DNA of 64,000 nucleotides from Variovorax davisae. Its GTDB lineage: Bacteria > Pseudomonadota > Gammaproteobacteria > Burkholderiales > Burkholderiaceae_C. The position numbers were made by a program, and so were the translations under genes. The stretch covers positions 248,001 to 312,000 of the forward strand of contig NZ_JASZYS010000002.1 of assembly GCF_030316845.1 (NCBI RefSeq), given 5' to 3'. Under the pieces are notes generated by a model. That model worked only from the letters and a program-made list of their open reading frames with translations. It ran no database searches and was not told the DNA's origin. This document shows, piece after piece, positions 1 to 8,254 of this stretch (its first letter is position 1; the number at the start of each line of letters is the position of its first letter).

Positions 1-662
1 TGGCCCTGGTCATCGGCATCCCGATGGGTGTCTACACGGCGCTGCGGCGCGGCACTTTCACCAGCCAAGTGTTCATGACGCTGTCGCTGGTCGGCGTCTC
101 GCTGCCGACCTTCCTGATCGGCATCCTGCTGATCCTGGTGTTCGCGGTGCACCTCGGCTGGTTCCCGAGCTTCGGCCGCGGCGAGACGGTGCAGCTGGGC
201 TGGTGGAGCACCGGCCTGCTGAAGTCCGACGGCTGGATGCACATCGTGCTGCCCGCGATCACGCTGGCGATCTTCCAGCTGACGCTGATCATGCGGCTGG
301 TGCGCGCCGAGATGCTCGAAGTGCTGCGCGCCGACTACATCAAGTTCGCGCGGGCCCGGGGCCTGTCCGACCGCGCGATCCACTTCGGCCATGCGCTCAA
401 GAACACGCTGGTGCCGGTGATGACCATCACCGGGCTGCAACTCGGCGGATTGATCGCGTTCTCGATCATCACCGAGTCGGTCTTCCAGTGGCCCGGCATG
501 GGGCTGCTGTTCATCCAGGCCGTGACCTTCGCTGACATTCCCGTGATGGCTGCCTACCTGTGCCTGATCGCCCTGATCTTCGTCGTCATCAATCTCGTGG
601 TCGACCTGCTCTATTTCGTGGTCGACCCGAGGTTGAGGATCAGCAACGCCGGAGGCCACTGA
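1..662 (+). CDS. ABC transporter permease, DppB/OppB family (5' truncated)
   Basis: C-terminal part of an inner-membrane permease of a peptide/nickel-type ABC importer. The reading frame is open from base 3 to the window edge, so the N-terminus lies outside; about 219 residues of a family usually near 310-340 are present. It shows several hydrophobic segments and the cytoplasmic EAA loop that docks the ATPase (around 'DYIKFARARGLSDRAI'), followed by the conserved 'ESVFQWPGMG' stretch typical of DppB-like permeases. The stop codon abuts the ATG of the amidohydrolase with no gap, so the two are co-transcribed. It should pair with the second permease at 3616-4527. The substrate cannot be read from the sequence. 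Confidence 0.93.
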   Translation, partial: ALVIGIPMGVYTALRRGTFTSQVFMTLSLVGVSLPTFLIGILLILVFAVHLGWFPSFGRGETVQLGWWSTGLLKSDGWMHIVLPAITLAIFQLTLIMRLVRAEMLEVLRADYIKFARARGLSDRAIHFGHALKNTLVPVMTITGLQLGGLIAFSIITESVFQWPGMGLLFIQAVTFADIPVMAAYLCLIALIFVVINLVVDLLYFVVDPRLRISNAGGH

Positions 663-1916
663 ATGACTGAACCCCGACTGCAGGCGGCCGGCAGGCCCTT
701 TGCGCACATCGCGCGCTTCCATCCCGAGCTGACCGCGTTCCGGCGCGACCTGCACACGCACCCCGAACTCGGCTTCGAAGAGGTCTATACCGCGGGCCGC
801 GTCCACGAGGCGTTGAAGGCCTGCGGCGTGGACGAGATCCACACCGGGATCGGCAAGACCGGCGTGGTTGGCGTGATCCGCGGCCGGACCACGGCCAGCG
901 GCCGCATGCTCGGCCTGCGCGCCGACATGGACGCCCTGCCGATGGCCGAGGACAACGACTTCGAGTGGCGCTCGGCCAAGCACGGCCTGATGCATGGCTG
1001 TGGCCATGACGGCCACACCGCGATGCTGGTCGGCGCGGCGCGCTACCTGGCCGAGACGCGCAACTTCGACGGCACCGCGGTGCTGATCTTCCAGCCCGGC
1101 GAGGAGGGCTTCGCCGGTGCCCGCGTGATGATCGAAGACGGCCTGTTCGACCGCTTCCCGGTCGACTCGGTCTACGCCATGCACAACTGGCCCGGCATGC
1201 CGGCCGGCACGGTCGGCATCAATCGCGGCGCGATGATGGCCGCGGCCGACCGCATCACGATCGAGGTCGCGGGCAAGGGCGGCCACGGCGCCCATGCCTA
1301 CCTGACGGTCGACCCGGTGGTGGTGTCGGCCCACATCATCACGGCGGTGCAGAGCATCGTGTCGCGCAACGTGCGGCCGATCGATGCGGCGGTGGTCAGC
1401 ATCTGCGCCGTGCACGCCGGCGACCTCGGCGCAATGAGCGTGGTGCCGGGCAAGGCGACATTGGTTGGCACCGTGCGCACCTTCAGCTCGCGCGTGCAGG
1501 AGCAGGTCGAGCGGCGCCTGGTCGAACTCTGCAGCGCGGTGGCCGCGGGCTTCGGCGCCACCGCCCAAGTCAAGTTCGAGCGCATCTATCCGGCCACCAT
1601 CAACACCGCGCCCGAGGCCCAGTTCGCCGGCGACGTGGCGCAGGCCCTGGTGGGCGCGCACAACGTCGAGCGCAACATGGAGCCCAGCATGGGCGCGGAG
1701 GACTTCTCCTTCATGCTGCAGAAGAAGGCCGGCGCGTATCTGCGCATCGGCCAGGACGCCCGCGGCGGCGCCTTCCTGCACAACAGCCAGTACGACTTCA
1801 ACGACGAGATTCTGCCGTTGGGCGCCGCCTTGCACGCGGGCCTGGTCGAGCAGGGCATGCCGCTGGCCGCCAAGGCCGGCACAACACAAAGCAGGACCGT
1901 CTCGACGGCCACCTGA
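663..1916 (+). CDS. M20 family metallo-amidohydrolase (hippurate/N-acyl-amino-acid hydrolase type)
   Basis: A 417-residue zinc-type peptidase/amidohydrolase that would cleave an N-acyl amino acid or short peptide in the cytoplasm. The metal-binding set of the M20D (ILR1/HipO-like) subfamily is visible: 'MHGCGHDGHTAML', in which Cys and His are ligands, 'QPGEEG' with the catalytic Glu pair, 'MHNWPG', and a C-terminal 'GAEDFSFM'. The dimerisation lid domain lies in the middle ('AGKGGHGAHAYL'). The ATG directly follows the upstream permease stop. Being inside a peptide-type ABC operon, between permease and binding protein, suggests that it hydrolyses what the transporter brings in. I see no signal peptide. 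The exact substrate is unknown. Confidence 0.93.
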   Translation: MTEPRLQAAGRPFAHIARFHPELTAFRRDLHTHPELGFEEVYTAGRVHEALKACGVDEIHTGIGKTGVVGVIRGRTTASGRMLGLRADMDALPMAEDNDFEWRSAKHGLMHGCGHDGHTAMLVGAARYLAETRNFDGTAVLIFQPGEEGFAGARVMIEDGLFDRFPVDSVYAMHNWPGMPAGTVGINRGAMMAAADRITIEVAGKGGHGAHAYLTVDPVVVSAHIITAVQSIVSRNVRPIDAAVVSICAVHAGDLGAMSVVPGKATLVGTVRTFSSRVQEQVERRLVELCSAVAAGFGATAQVKFERIYPATINTAPEAQFAGDVAQALVGAHNVERNMEPSMGAEDFSFMLQKKAGAYLRIGQDARGGAFLHNSQYDFNDEILPLGAALHAGLVEQGMPLAAKAGTTQSRTVSTAT

Positions 1917-1943
1917 GTCTTTCCAACCCGAGGAGTGCTTCCC

Positions 1944-3527
1944 ATGAGTCTGAAGAAAAGCGTGGTCGCGGCCGCGATCCTGTCCGTGCTGGCGACTGCG
2001 AGCCTGATGGCCGGTGCCCAGACGATCCGCATCGCCAACCAGGGCGATGCGTTGTCGCTCGATCCGCACTCGCTCAACGAATCGCTGCAGCTCAGCGTCG
2101 CGGCCAACGTCTACGAGACCCTGACCGGCCGCAACAAGGACCTGAGCCTGGCGCCGCTGCTGGCCACCAGCTGGAAGCAGACCTCGCCCAACGTCTGGCG
2201 CTTCGAGCTGCGCAAGGGCGTGCAGTTCCACGACGGCACGCCGTTCAGCGCCGACGACGTGGTCTTCAGCTTCGCCCGCGCCAAGGGCGACGGCTCCGAC
2301 ATGAAGGCCACGCTGAGCGACATCAAGGAAGTCCGCAAGGTGGGCGACCTGGCGGTCGAGATCGAGACCAATGGCGCCTTCCCGATCCTGCCCGACGTGA
2401 TCTCGCTGACCATGATCATGAGCAAGAAGTGGTGCGAGGAGAACGGCGCCGCCAAGCCGGTCGACAAGCGCAAGGGCATCGAGAACACCGCCTCGTTCAA
2501 GGCCAACGGCACCGGTCCGTTCCGCGTGCGCGAACGGCAGCCCGATGTGCGCACCGTGTTCACGCGCAACGCCAACTACTGGGGCAAGATCGAGGGCAAC
2601 GCGCAGGAGATCGTCTTCACGCCGATCGCCAACCCGGCGACCCGCGTCGCCGCGCTGGTGTCGGGCCAGGTCGACGTGATGGAGCCGGTGCCGGTGCAGG
2701 ACATCGCGCGCATCACGGCCAGCCCCAACGCCCGCGTCATCACCGGGCCCGAGCTGCGCACCATCTTCCTCGGCATGGACCAGAAGCGCGACGAGCTGCT
2801 CTATTCCAGCGTCAAGGGCAAGAACCCGTTCAAGGACAAGCGCGTGCGCCAGGCCTTCTTCCAGGCCATCGACATCGTCGGCATCCAGAAGACGGTGATG
2901 CGCGGCGCCTCGCGCCCGACCGCCTTGCTGGTCGGCCCGGGCGTCAACGGCTGGACCGAGCAGCAGGACAAGCGCCTGCCCTTCGACGTCGACGCCGCCA
3001 AGAAGCTCTTGACCGACGCGGGCTACCCGAACGGCTTCGAGGTCACGATGAACTGCCCGAACGACCGCTACGTGAACGACGGCCAGATCTGCCAGAGCGT
3101 GGCCTCCAACCTGGCGAAGATCGGCGTCAAGATCAACCTCGCGACCGAGACCAAGGGCACCTACTTCCCGAAGATCCTGCGCCGCGACACCAGCTTCTAC
3201 CTGCTGGGCTGGACCCCGACCACCTACGACGCGCACAACGCTCTGTCGTCGCTCACCGCCTGCCCGGACGACAAGGGCACGGGCCAGTTCAACCTCGGCG
3301 CCTACTGCAATCCGAAGCTCGACGAGCTGACCAAGAAGATCCAGTCCGAAAGCGACAAGGGCAAGCGCGACGCCATGATCAAGGAAGCCTTCACGATCCA
3401 CATGGACGACGTCGGCCACCTGCCGCTGCACCAGCAGTCGCTGGCCTGGGGCGTGAGCAAGAAGGTCGAGCTGACGCAGCTGGCCGACAACTTCATGTAC
3501 TTCAAGTGGATGAGCATCAAGCCTTGA
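1944..3527 (+). CDS. Periplasmic substrate-binding protein, peptide/nickel ABC transporter family (SBP_bac_5)
   Basis: A 527-residue secreted solute-binding protein of the DppA/OppA family. I chose the ATG at 1944 because AGGAG lies 8 nt upstream; an in-frame GTG at 1935 would overlap that site. The N-terminus is a signal peptide (basic 'MSLKKS', hydrophobic core, cleavage near 'AGAQ'). Family landmarks are 'SLDPHS' near the mature start, 'FELRKGVQFHDGTPF', 'NANYWG' and 'VRQAFFQAID'. It delivers ligand to the flanking permeases. It lies 27 bp after the amidohydrolase and is separated from the next permease by a strong hairpin, which fits a binding protein made in excess. Confidence 0.94.
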   Translation: MSLKKSVVAAAILSVLATASLMAGAQTIRIANQGDALSLDPHSLNESLQLSVAANVYETLTGRNKDLSLAPLLATSWKQTSPNVWRFELRKGVQFHDGTPFSADDVVFSFARAKGDGSDMKATLSDIKEVRKVGDLAVEIETNGAFPILPDVISLTMIMSKKWCEENGAAKPVDKRKGIENTASFKANGTGPFRVRERQPDVRTVFTRNANYWGKIEGNAQEIVFTPIANPATRVAALVSGQVDVMEPVPVQDIARITASPNARVITGPELRTIFLGMDQKRDELLYSSVKGKNPFKDKRVRQAFFQAIDIVGIQKTVMRGASRPTALLVGPGVNGWTEQQDKRLPFDVDAAKKLLTDAGYPNGFEVTMNCPNDRYVNDGQICQSVASNLAKIGVKINLATETKGTYFPKILRRDTSFYLLGWTPTTYDAHNALSSLTACPDDKGTGQFNLGAYCNPKLDELTKKIQSESDKGKRDAMIKEAFTIHMDDVGHLPLHQQSLAWGVSKKVELTQLADNFMYFKWMSIKP

Positions 3528-3540
3528 GCCATCGGACGGC

Positions 3541-3574
3541 CGCCGCGGGCCGCCTCCGGGCGACCCGCGGCGGC
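3541..3574 (+). promoter_or_regulatory. Intercistronic GC-rich hairpin between binding protein and permease
   Basis: A perfect 10-bp inverted repeat, CCGCCGCGGG (3541-3550) and CCCGCGGCGG (3565-3574), with a 14-nt loop, sits in the 88-bp gap after the binding-protein gene. No T-run follows. By analogy with other ABC operons, such a hairpin can stabilise the upstream mRNA or reduce read-through so that the binding protein outnumbers the membrane parts. That role is inferred. Confidence 0.55.
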
Positions 3575-3615
3575 CTGATCGTTTCCGGCCATCAGCGCCT
3601 CCTTTTCGCTCCTCG

Positions 3616-4527
3616 ATGAAAAAAACCTTAGCGCGCTGGCTCGACAGCGATGTCGGGCACAGCTTCCGCAACTCGCCGGTCGCCATGATGGCCGCCGTCG
3701 TCGCGTTCCTGTGCCTGTTCTGCGCGGTCTTCGCCGGCTGGGTGACGCCGCACAATCCCTTCGACCTGGCCACGCTGGAACTGGGCGATGCCCGCCTGCC
3801 GCCGGTCTGGAGCCCCGAGGGCTCCGCCAAATACCTGCTCGGCACCGACGACCAGGGCCGCGACATTCTCTCGGCCGTGATCTACGGCGCCCGCATCTCG
3901 CTGGTGGTGGGCATCGTCTCGGTGGTGCTGTCGGTGCTGGTCGGCGTGATGCTCGGCCTGCTCGCCGGTTTCTGGGGCGGCTGGCTCGATGCCTTCCTGA
4001 TGCGGGTCTGCGACGTCATGCTGTCGTTCCCGCCGATCCTGATCGCGCTGCTGATGGCCGGCGTCGGCCGGGCGCTGTTTCCCGACGCGCCGACCTCGGT
4101 CGCCTTCGGCGTGCTGATCGTCGCCATCTCGCTGACCGGCTGGGTGCAGTACGCCCGCACCGTGCGCGGCTCGACGCTGGTCGAACGCAGCAAGGAGTAC
4201 GTGCAGGCGGCGCGCGTGACCGGTGTTTCGCGCTGGCGCATCATGATGCGCCACGTGCTGCCGAACGTCATGGGGCCGGTGATGGTGCTGGCGACGATCC
4301 AGGTCGCGACCGCGATCATCACCGAAGCCACCCTGTCGTTCCTGGGCGTCGGCGTGCCGCCGACCTCGCCCTCGCTGGGCACCCTGATCCGGACCGGCAA
4401 CGACTACCTGTTCTCGGGCGAATGGTGGATCACGGTGTTCCCGGGTTTGATGCTGGTGCTGATCTCGCTCAGCGTCAACCTGCTGGGCGACTGGCTGCGC
4501 GATGCGCTCAACCCGAGACTGCGCTGA
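3616..4527 (+). CDS. ABC transporter permease, DppC/OppC family
   Basis: A 303-residue inner-membrane permease. It has an N-terminal cytoplasmic stretch and first membrane helix (about residues 22-45), the family motif 'LLGTDDQGRDILS' that opens the transport domain, several further membrane helices, and the EAA loop near 'RSKEYVQAARVTGVSRW' that contacts the ATPases. The C-terminus 'LGDWLRDALNPRLR' is typical of DppC. It would form a heterodimer with the truncated permease at the left edge. The next gene starts 1 nt after its stop, so translation is likely coupled. Confidence 0.95.
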   Translation: MKKTLARWLDSDVGHSFRNSPVAMMAAVVAFLCLFCAVFAGWVTPHNPFDLATLELGDARLPPVWSPEGSAKYLLGTDDQGRDILSAVIYGARISLVVGIVSVVLSVLVGVMLGLLAGFWGGWLDAFLMRVCDVMLSFPPILIALLMAGVGRALFPDAPTSVAFGVLIVAISLTGWVQYARTVRGSTLVERSKEYVQAARVTGVSRWRIMMRHVLPNVMGPVMVLATIQVATAIITEATLSFLGVGVPPTSPSLGTLIRTGNDYLFSGEWWITVFPGLMLVLISLSVNLLGDWLRDALNPRLR

Positions 4528-4528
4528 T

Positions 4529-5521
4529 ATGAGCCTTCTTCAAGTCAGGAACCTGGTCGTCGAATTCCCGCACCGCCGCGGCACGCTGCGCGCGCTGGAC
4601 GACATCTCCTTCGAGATCGCCCCGGGCGAGATCCTCGGCGTGGTCGGTGAATCCGGTGCCGGCAAGTCGCTCACCGGTGCCGCCATCATCGGCCTGCTGG
4701 AGCCGCCGGGCCGCGTGGCCGGCGGCGAGATCCTGCTCGAAGGGCAGCGCATCGACAACCTGGGCCACGAGGCGATGCGCCACATCCGCGGGCGCAAGAT
4801 CGGCGCGATCTTCCAGGACCCGCTGACCTCGCTGAATCCGCTGTACACCGTGGGCCGGCAGCTGATGGAGACCATCCGCGCGCACCTGCCGGTCGGCGAG
4901 GCCGAGGCGCGCCGGCGCGCCATCGGCCTCCTGCAGGACACGGGCATCCCGGCGGCGGAACAGCGCATCGACCACTTCCCGCACCAGTTCTCGGGCGGCA
5001 TGCGGCAGCGGGTGGTGATCGCGCTGGCGCTGGCGGCCGAGCCGAAGCTGATCGTCGCCGACGAGCCGACCACGGCGCTCGACGTCTCGATCCAGGCGCA
5101 GATCATCGAACTGCTCAAGGGCATCTGCAAGGATCGCGGCGCCGCCGTGATGCTGATCACGCACGACATGGGCGTGATCGCCGAGACCTGCGACCGCGTG
5201 GCCGTGATGTATGCGGGCCGGGTGGCCGAGATCGGGCCGGTGCACGAGGTGATCCACCAGCCCGCCCATCCCTACACCGCGGGCCTGATGGCCGCCATTC
5301 CCGACATGACGATGGACCGCGAACGCCTGAACCAGATCGATGGCGCGATGCCGCGCCTCAACGCGATCCCGCGCGGCTGCGCCTACAACCCGCGTTGCCC
5401 GCGGGTGTTCGACCATTGCCTGGCCGAGCGGCCGGAGCTGTTCAATGCCGGCGCGACGCGCGCCGCCTGCTGGCTGCACGAGGTGCACACCGCGTCGCCG
5501 GCCTACGGGGGCATGGCATGA
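4529..5521 (+). CDS. ABC transporter ATP-binding protein, DppD/OppD family
   Basis: A 330-residue ATPase subunit of the peptide-type importer. It contains Walker A 'GESGAGKS', the signature 'FSGGMRQR', Walker B '[12 protein letters not shown]' and the H-loop 'LITHDMG'. A C-terminal oligopeptide-transporter extension holds the Cys pattern 'CAYNPRCP' followed by further Cys residues. I took the ATG at 4529, one base after the permease stop; an upstream in-frame ATG at 4502 lies inside the permease gene. Its last bases overlap the next gene (ATGA at 5518-5521). It pairs with the DppF-like ATPase. Confidence 0.95.
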   Translation: MSLLQVRNLVVEFPHRRGTLRALDDISFEIAPGEILGVVGESGAGKSLTGAAIIGLLEPPGRVAGGEILLEGQRIDNLGHEAMRHIRGRKIGAIFQDPLTSLNPLYTVGRQLMETIRAHLPVGEAEARRRAIGLLQDTGIPAAEQRIDHFPHQFSGGMRQRVVIALALAAEPKLIVADEPTTALDVSIQAQIIELLKGICKDRGAAVMLITHDMGVIAETCDRVAVMYAGRVAEIGPVHEVIHQPAHPYTAGLMAAIPDMTMDRERLNQIDGAMPRLNAIPRGCAYNPRCPRVFDHCLAERPELFNAGATRAACWLHEVHTASPAYGGMA

Positions 5522-6510
5522 CGGCACTGGTCCAGGCGCACGACCTGGCGAAGAGCTTCGACGTCTCGCCGCCCTGGCTCAACCGGGTGCTCGAACGCAA
5601 GCCGCGCGTGCAGCTGAAGGCGGTCGACGGCGTGAGCTTCTCGATCGAGCGCGGCAAGACGCTGGCGCTGGTGGGCGAGTCCGGCTGCGGCAAGAGCACG
5701 GTGGCGCGCCTGCTGGTCGGCCTCTACGAGCCGACCCGCGGCGGCATGCAGTTCGACGGCCAGGATGCGCACGCCGCCTTCAAGACCCCCGCGGGGCGCG
5801 TGCTGCGCCGGCGGGTGCAGATGATCTTCCAGGACCCCTACGCGAGCCTCAACCCGCGCTGGATCGTCGAGGACATCGTCGGCGAGCCGCTGCGCGAGCA
5901 CGGCATCCTGAAGGAAGGCCCGGCGCTCAAGGCACGCGTGGGCGAGCTGCTGCAGTCGGTCGGACTGAGCCCGCTCGACATGGTGAAGTACCCGCACCAG
6001 TTCTCCGGCGGCCAGCGGCAGCGGATCTCGATCGCGCGGGCGCTGGCGACCCAGCCCGAGTTCCTGGTCTGCGACGAGCCGACCTCGGCGCTCGACGTCA
6101 GCGTGCAGGCGCAGGTGCTCAACATCATGAAGGACCTGCAGCGCGCGCAGGGCCTGACCTACCTCTTCATCTCGCACAACCTGGCGGTGGTGCGGCACGT
6201 GGCCGACCAGGTCGGCGTGATGTACCTCGGGCGGCTGGTGGAGGTGGCGGACAAGTCGCAGCTGTTCGCCACGCCGCAACACCCCTACACCCGGATGCTG
6301 CTCGACGCGATCCCGCAGATGAAGCACACCGGCCGCCGCCGCACGCCGGTGCAGGGCGAGGTGCCGAACCCCTTGAACCCGCCGAGCGGCTGCACCTTCC
6401 ATCCGCGCTGCCCGCTGGCCAACGAGCGCTGCAAGACCGAGCGGCCCCTGCTGCAGATGCTACGCGGCGTGCAGGTGGCCTGCCACGCGGTGGAAGAAAA
6501 CAGAGACTGA
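5518..6510 (+). CDS. ABC transporter ATP-binding protein, DppF/OppF family
   Basis: A 330-residue second ATPase of the importer. Walker A is 'GESGCGKST', the signature 'FSGGQRQR', Walker B '[12 protein letters not shown]' and the H-loop 'FISHNLA'. The C-terminus carries the family extension with Cys residues ('[14 protein letters not shown]'). The ATG at 5518 overlaps the DppD stop by 4 bp (ATGA); the longer open frame upstream lies inside dppD and has no family similarity. This is the last gene of the operon and is followed by a repeat-like intergenic region before the convergent zwf gene. Confidence 0.95.
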   Translation: MTALVQAHDLAKSFDVSPPWLNRVLERKPRVQLKAVDGVSFSIERGKTLALVGESGCGKSTVARLLVGLYEPTRGGMQFDGQDAHAAFKTPAGRVLRRRVQMIFQDPYASLNPRWIVEDIVGEPLREHGILKEGPALKARVGELLQSVGLSPLDMVKYPHQFSGGQRQRISIARALATQPEFLVCDEPTSALDVSVQAQVLNIMKDLQRAQGLTYLFISHNLAVVRHVADQVGVMYLGRLVEVADKSQLFATPQHPYTRMLLDAIPQMKHTGRRRTPVQGEVPNPLNPPSGCTFHPRCPLANERCKTERPLLQMLRGVQVACHAVEENRD

Positions 6511-6549
6511 TCCGCTGCCGGTGCATTGCGAGGTCGGCGCAGCCTGGCC

Positions 6550-6640
6550 CCTCGTGGAACACCGCGGAATCGGCTTTGCCGGGCCGCTGGTGTTGCCCCC
6601 GGCAGGGGGTGGGCGGCTACACGAAGTGAGCCAACCTGGG
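6550..6640. repeat. Candidate dispersed Comamonadaceae intergenic repeat with GC hairpin
   Basis: The gap between the ABC operon and zwf contains 'CGGCTTTGCCGGGCC' and a CCCCC-GGCA-GGGGG hairpin (6596-6609), then 'GGCTACACGAAGTGAGCC'. From memory, sequence of this style recurs between genes of Variovorax/Acidovorax genomes; there is no second full copy in this window to prove it. The hairpin could also help terminate transcription between the two convergent genes. The limits are approximate. Confidence 0.4.
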
Positions 6641-6647
6641 GGCCAAC

Positions 6648-8117
6648 CTATTGCTCTTCGCCCCAGGCGTAGCCGTCGCGGGCGATCATCGCGCTCGACG
6701 CGCTCGGGCCCCAGGTGCCGGCGGCATACGGACGCGGCGCCCCGTCCGATGCCCAGCTGTCGATCAGCGGCTCGACCCAGCGCCAGGCTTCTTCCTGCTC
6801 GTCGCTGCGCACGAACAGGTTCAGCCGGCCGTCGATGACATCGAGCAGCAGCCGCTCGTAGGCGCCGACGCGCTCGGTGCCGAAGCGCTTGTCGAAGTCG
6901 AGATCGAGCTGCACCGGTGCCAGTTGCGGGCCGGCGTGCCGGTTGCCGTTGCGCTGGCGCTTGTCCTGCGCCTGGGCCAGCATGTGCAGCTCGAGCCCGT
7001 CCTTGGGTTGCAGGTTGATCACCAGCTTGTTGACCGCATTGGTGGGTGCGCGGTAGATCGCGTGCGGCGTCTGGCGGAAGCTGATCTCGATGCGGGCGTC
7101 GCGCGAACCCAGCCGCTTGCCGGTGCGGATGTAGAGCGGCACGCCGGCCCAGCGCCAGTTGGCGATCTCGGTGCGCAGCGCGACGAAGGTCTCGGTGCGG
7201 CTCTCGGGGTCGACACCGGGCTCGTCGCGGTAGCCCTGGACGCGCTCGCCGTAGGCGGTGCCGGCCGTGTACTGGCCGCGGATCGCGTGCATCCCGATCG
7301 ATTCGGCGCTCCAGGGCTTGAGCGCCCGCAGCACCTTGAGCTTCTCGTCACGGATGGCGTCGGCATGGGCGTTGATCGGCGGTTCCATGCCGATCGCGCA
7401 GACCAGCTGCAGCGCATGGTTCTGCACCATGTCGCGCAGTGCGCCGGTCTGGTCGTAGAAGGCGCCGCGCTTCTCGACGCCGAGGTCCTCCGCGATCGTG
7501 ATCTGGATGTTGGCGATGTATTCGCGCCGCCAGATCGGTTCGAACAGCGCATTGCCGAAGCGCATCGCGAACAGGTTCTGCACCGAGGGCTTGCCCAGGT
7601 AGTGGTCGATGCGGAACACCTGCTGCTCGGTCAGCACCTTGCGCACCGCGCTGTTGATCTCACGGTTCGACGCCAGGTCATGGCCGAGCGGCTTCTCGAG
7701 CACCAGCCGCACGTGCGGGCCGTTGAGCCCGGCCACGGCCAGCTGTTCGACCGCCTGGGTGAAGAGCCCGGGCGCGGTCGCGAGGTACATCACGACGGTG
7801 TCGGCATTGCGCTGCTTCAGCAGTTCGGCGAGCTTGGCATAGTCCTCGGGCTTCGAGAGGTCCATGCGCTGGAAGTACAGCATGGCGGCGAACTTCTTGA
7901 ACTCCTCGGGCGAGGGCCGCTTGGCGCCCTCGACCGCCGCGAAGCGCGACTGGATCAGCGCGCGGTAGGCATCGTCGCTGAGGTCGTCGCGCGCCACGCC
8001 GATGATGCGCCCGCCTTCGGGCAGGCTGCCGTGGCGGAAGGCCTGGAACAGGGCCGGCATCAGCTTGCGCCATGCGAGGTCACCGGTGCCGCCAAAGAGG
8101 ACGAGGTCGAAACTCAT
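6648..8117 (-). CDS. zwf: Glucose-6-phosphate 1-dehydrogenase
   Basis: A 489-residue cytosolic enzyme that oxidises glucose-6-phosphate to 6-phosphogluconolactone with NAD(P)+, the entry to the oxidative pentose-phosphate and Entner-Doudoroff routes. The N-terminal dinucleotide fold shows 'GGTGDLAWRKL' (residues 9-19), then 'EKPLG' (141-145) and the active-site signature 'RIDHYLGKPSVQN' (169-181) with catalytic His172 and Lys176. The length is normal. It is divergent from a sugar-phosphate-type ABC importer, with palindromes in the shared upstream region. No pgl or edd/eda gene lies next to it here. Confidence 0.97.
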   Translation of the reverse strand: MSFDLVLFGGTGDLAWRKLMPALFQAFRHGSLPEGGRIIGVARDDLSDDAYRALIQSRFAAVEGAKRPSPEEFKKFAAMLYFQRMDLSKPEDYAKLAELLKQRNADTVVMYLATAPGLFTQAVEQLAVAGLNGPHVRLVLEKPLGHDLASNREINSAVRKVLTEQQVFRIDHYLGKPSVQNLFAMRFGNALFEPIWRREYIANIQITIAEDLGVEKRGAFYDQTGALRDMVQNHALQLVCAIGMEPPINAHADAIRDEKLKVLRALKPWSAESIGMHAIRGQYTAGTAYGERVQGYRDEPGVDPESRTETFVALRTEIANWRWAGVPLYIRTGKRLGSRDARIEISFRQTPHAIYRAPTNAVNKLVINLQPKDGLELHMLAQAQDKRQRNGNRHAGPQLAPVQLDLDFDKRFGTERVGAYERLLLDVIDGRLNLFVRSDEQEEAWRWVEPLIDSWASDGAPRPYAAGTWGPSASSAMIARDGYAWGEEQ

Positions 8118-8126
8118 GGATACATC

Positions 8127-8203
8127 CGTGTAGTTGTGGAGGGCCGAGCATGCGGCTTTCAGCGAATGGTACTTGTACCGATCGTTGCAACGATGACTAC
8201 ACG
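8127..8203. promoter_or_regulatory. Nested inverted repeats in the zwf / ABC importer intergenic region
   Basis: Three perfect inverted repeats lie between the two divergent genes. An outer pair, CGTGTAGT (8127-8134) and ACTACACG (8196-8203), encloses GGTAC-TT-GTACC (8168-8179) and ATCGTTGCAACGAT (8181-8194, a 14-bp perfect palindrome). TGTAGT and ACTACA are the two halves of the published HexR operator consensus, but here they are about 60 bp apart instead of adjacent, so HexR control is only a suggestion. The arrangement fits one or two dimeric regulators acting on both promoters. Confidence 0.5.
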
Positions 8204-8254
8204 CTAAGCTGAAACGAAACAGGGAGGGCCTTATTACTCTGGAGCAGGGTCCTG

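Noticed and set aside
8127..8203. A canonical HexR operator
   Set aside because: The TGTAGT and ACTACA halves are 61 bp apart rather than spaced by three bases; reported only as half-sites.
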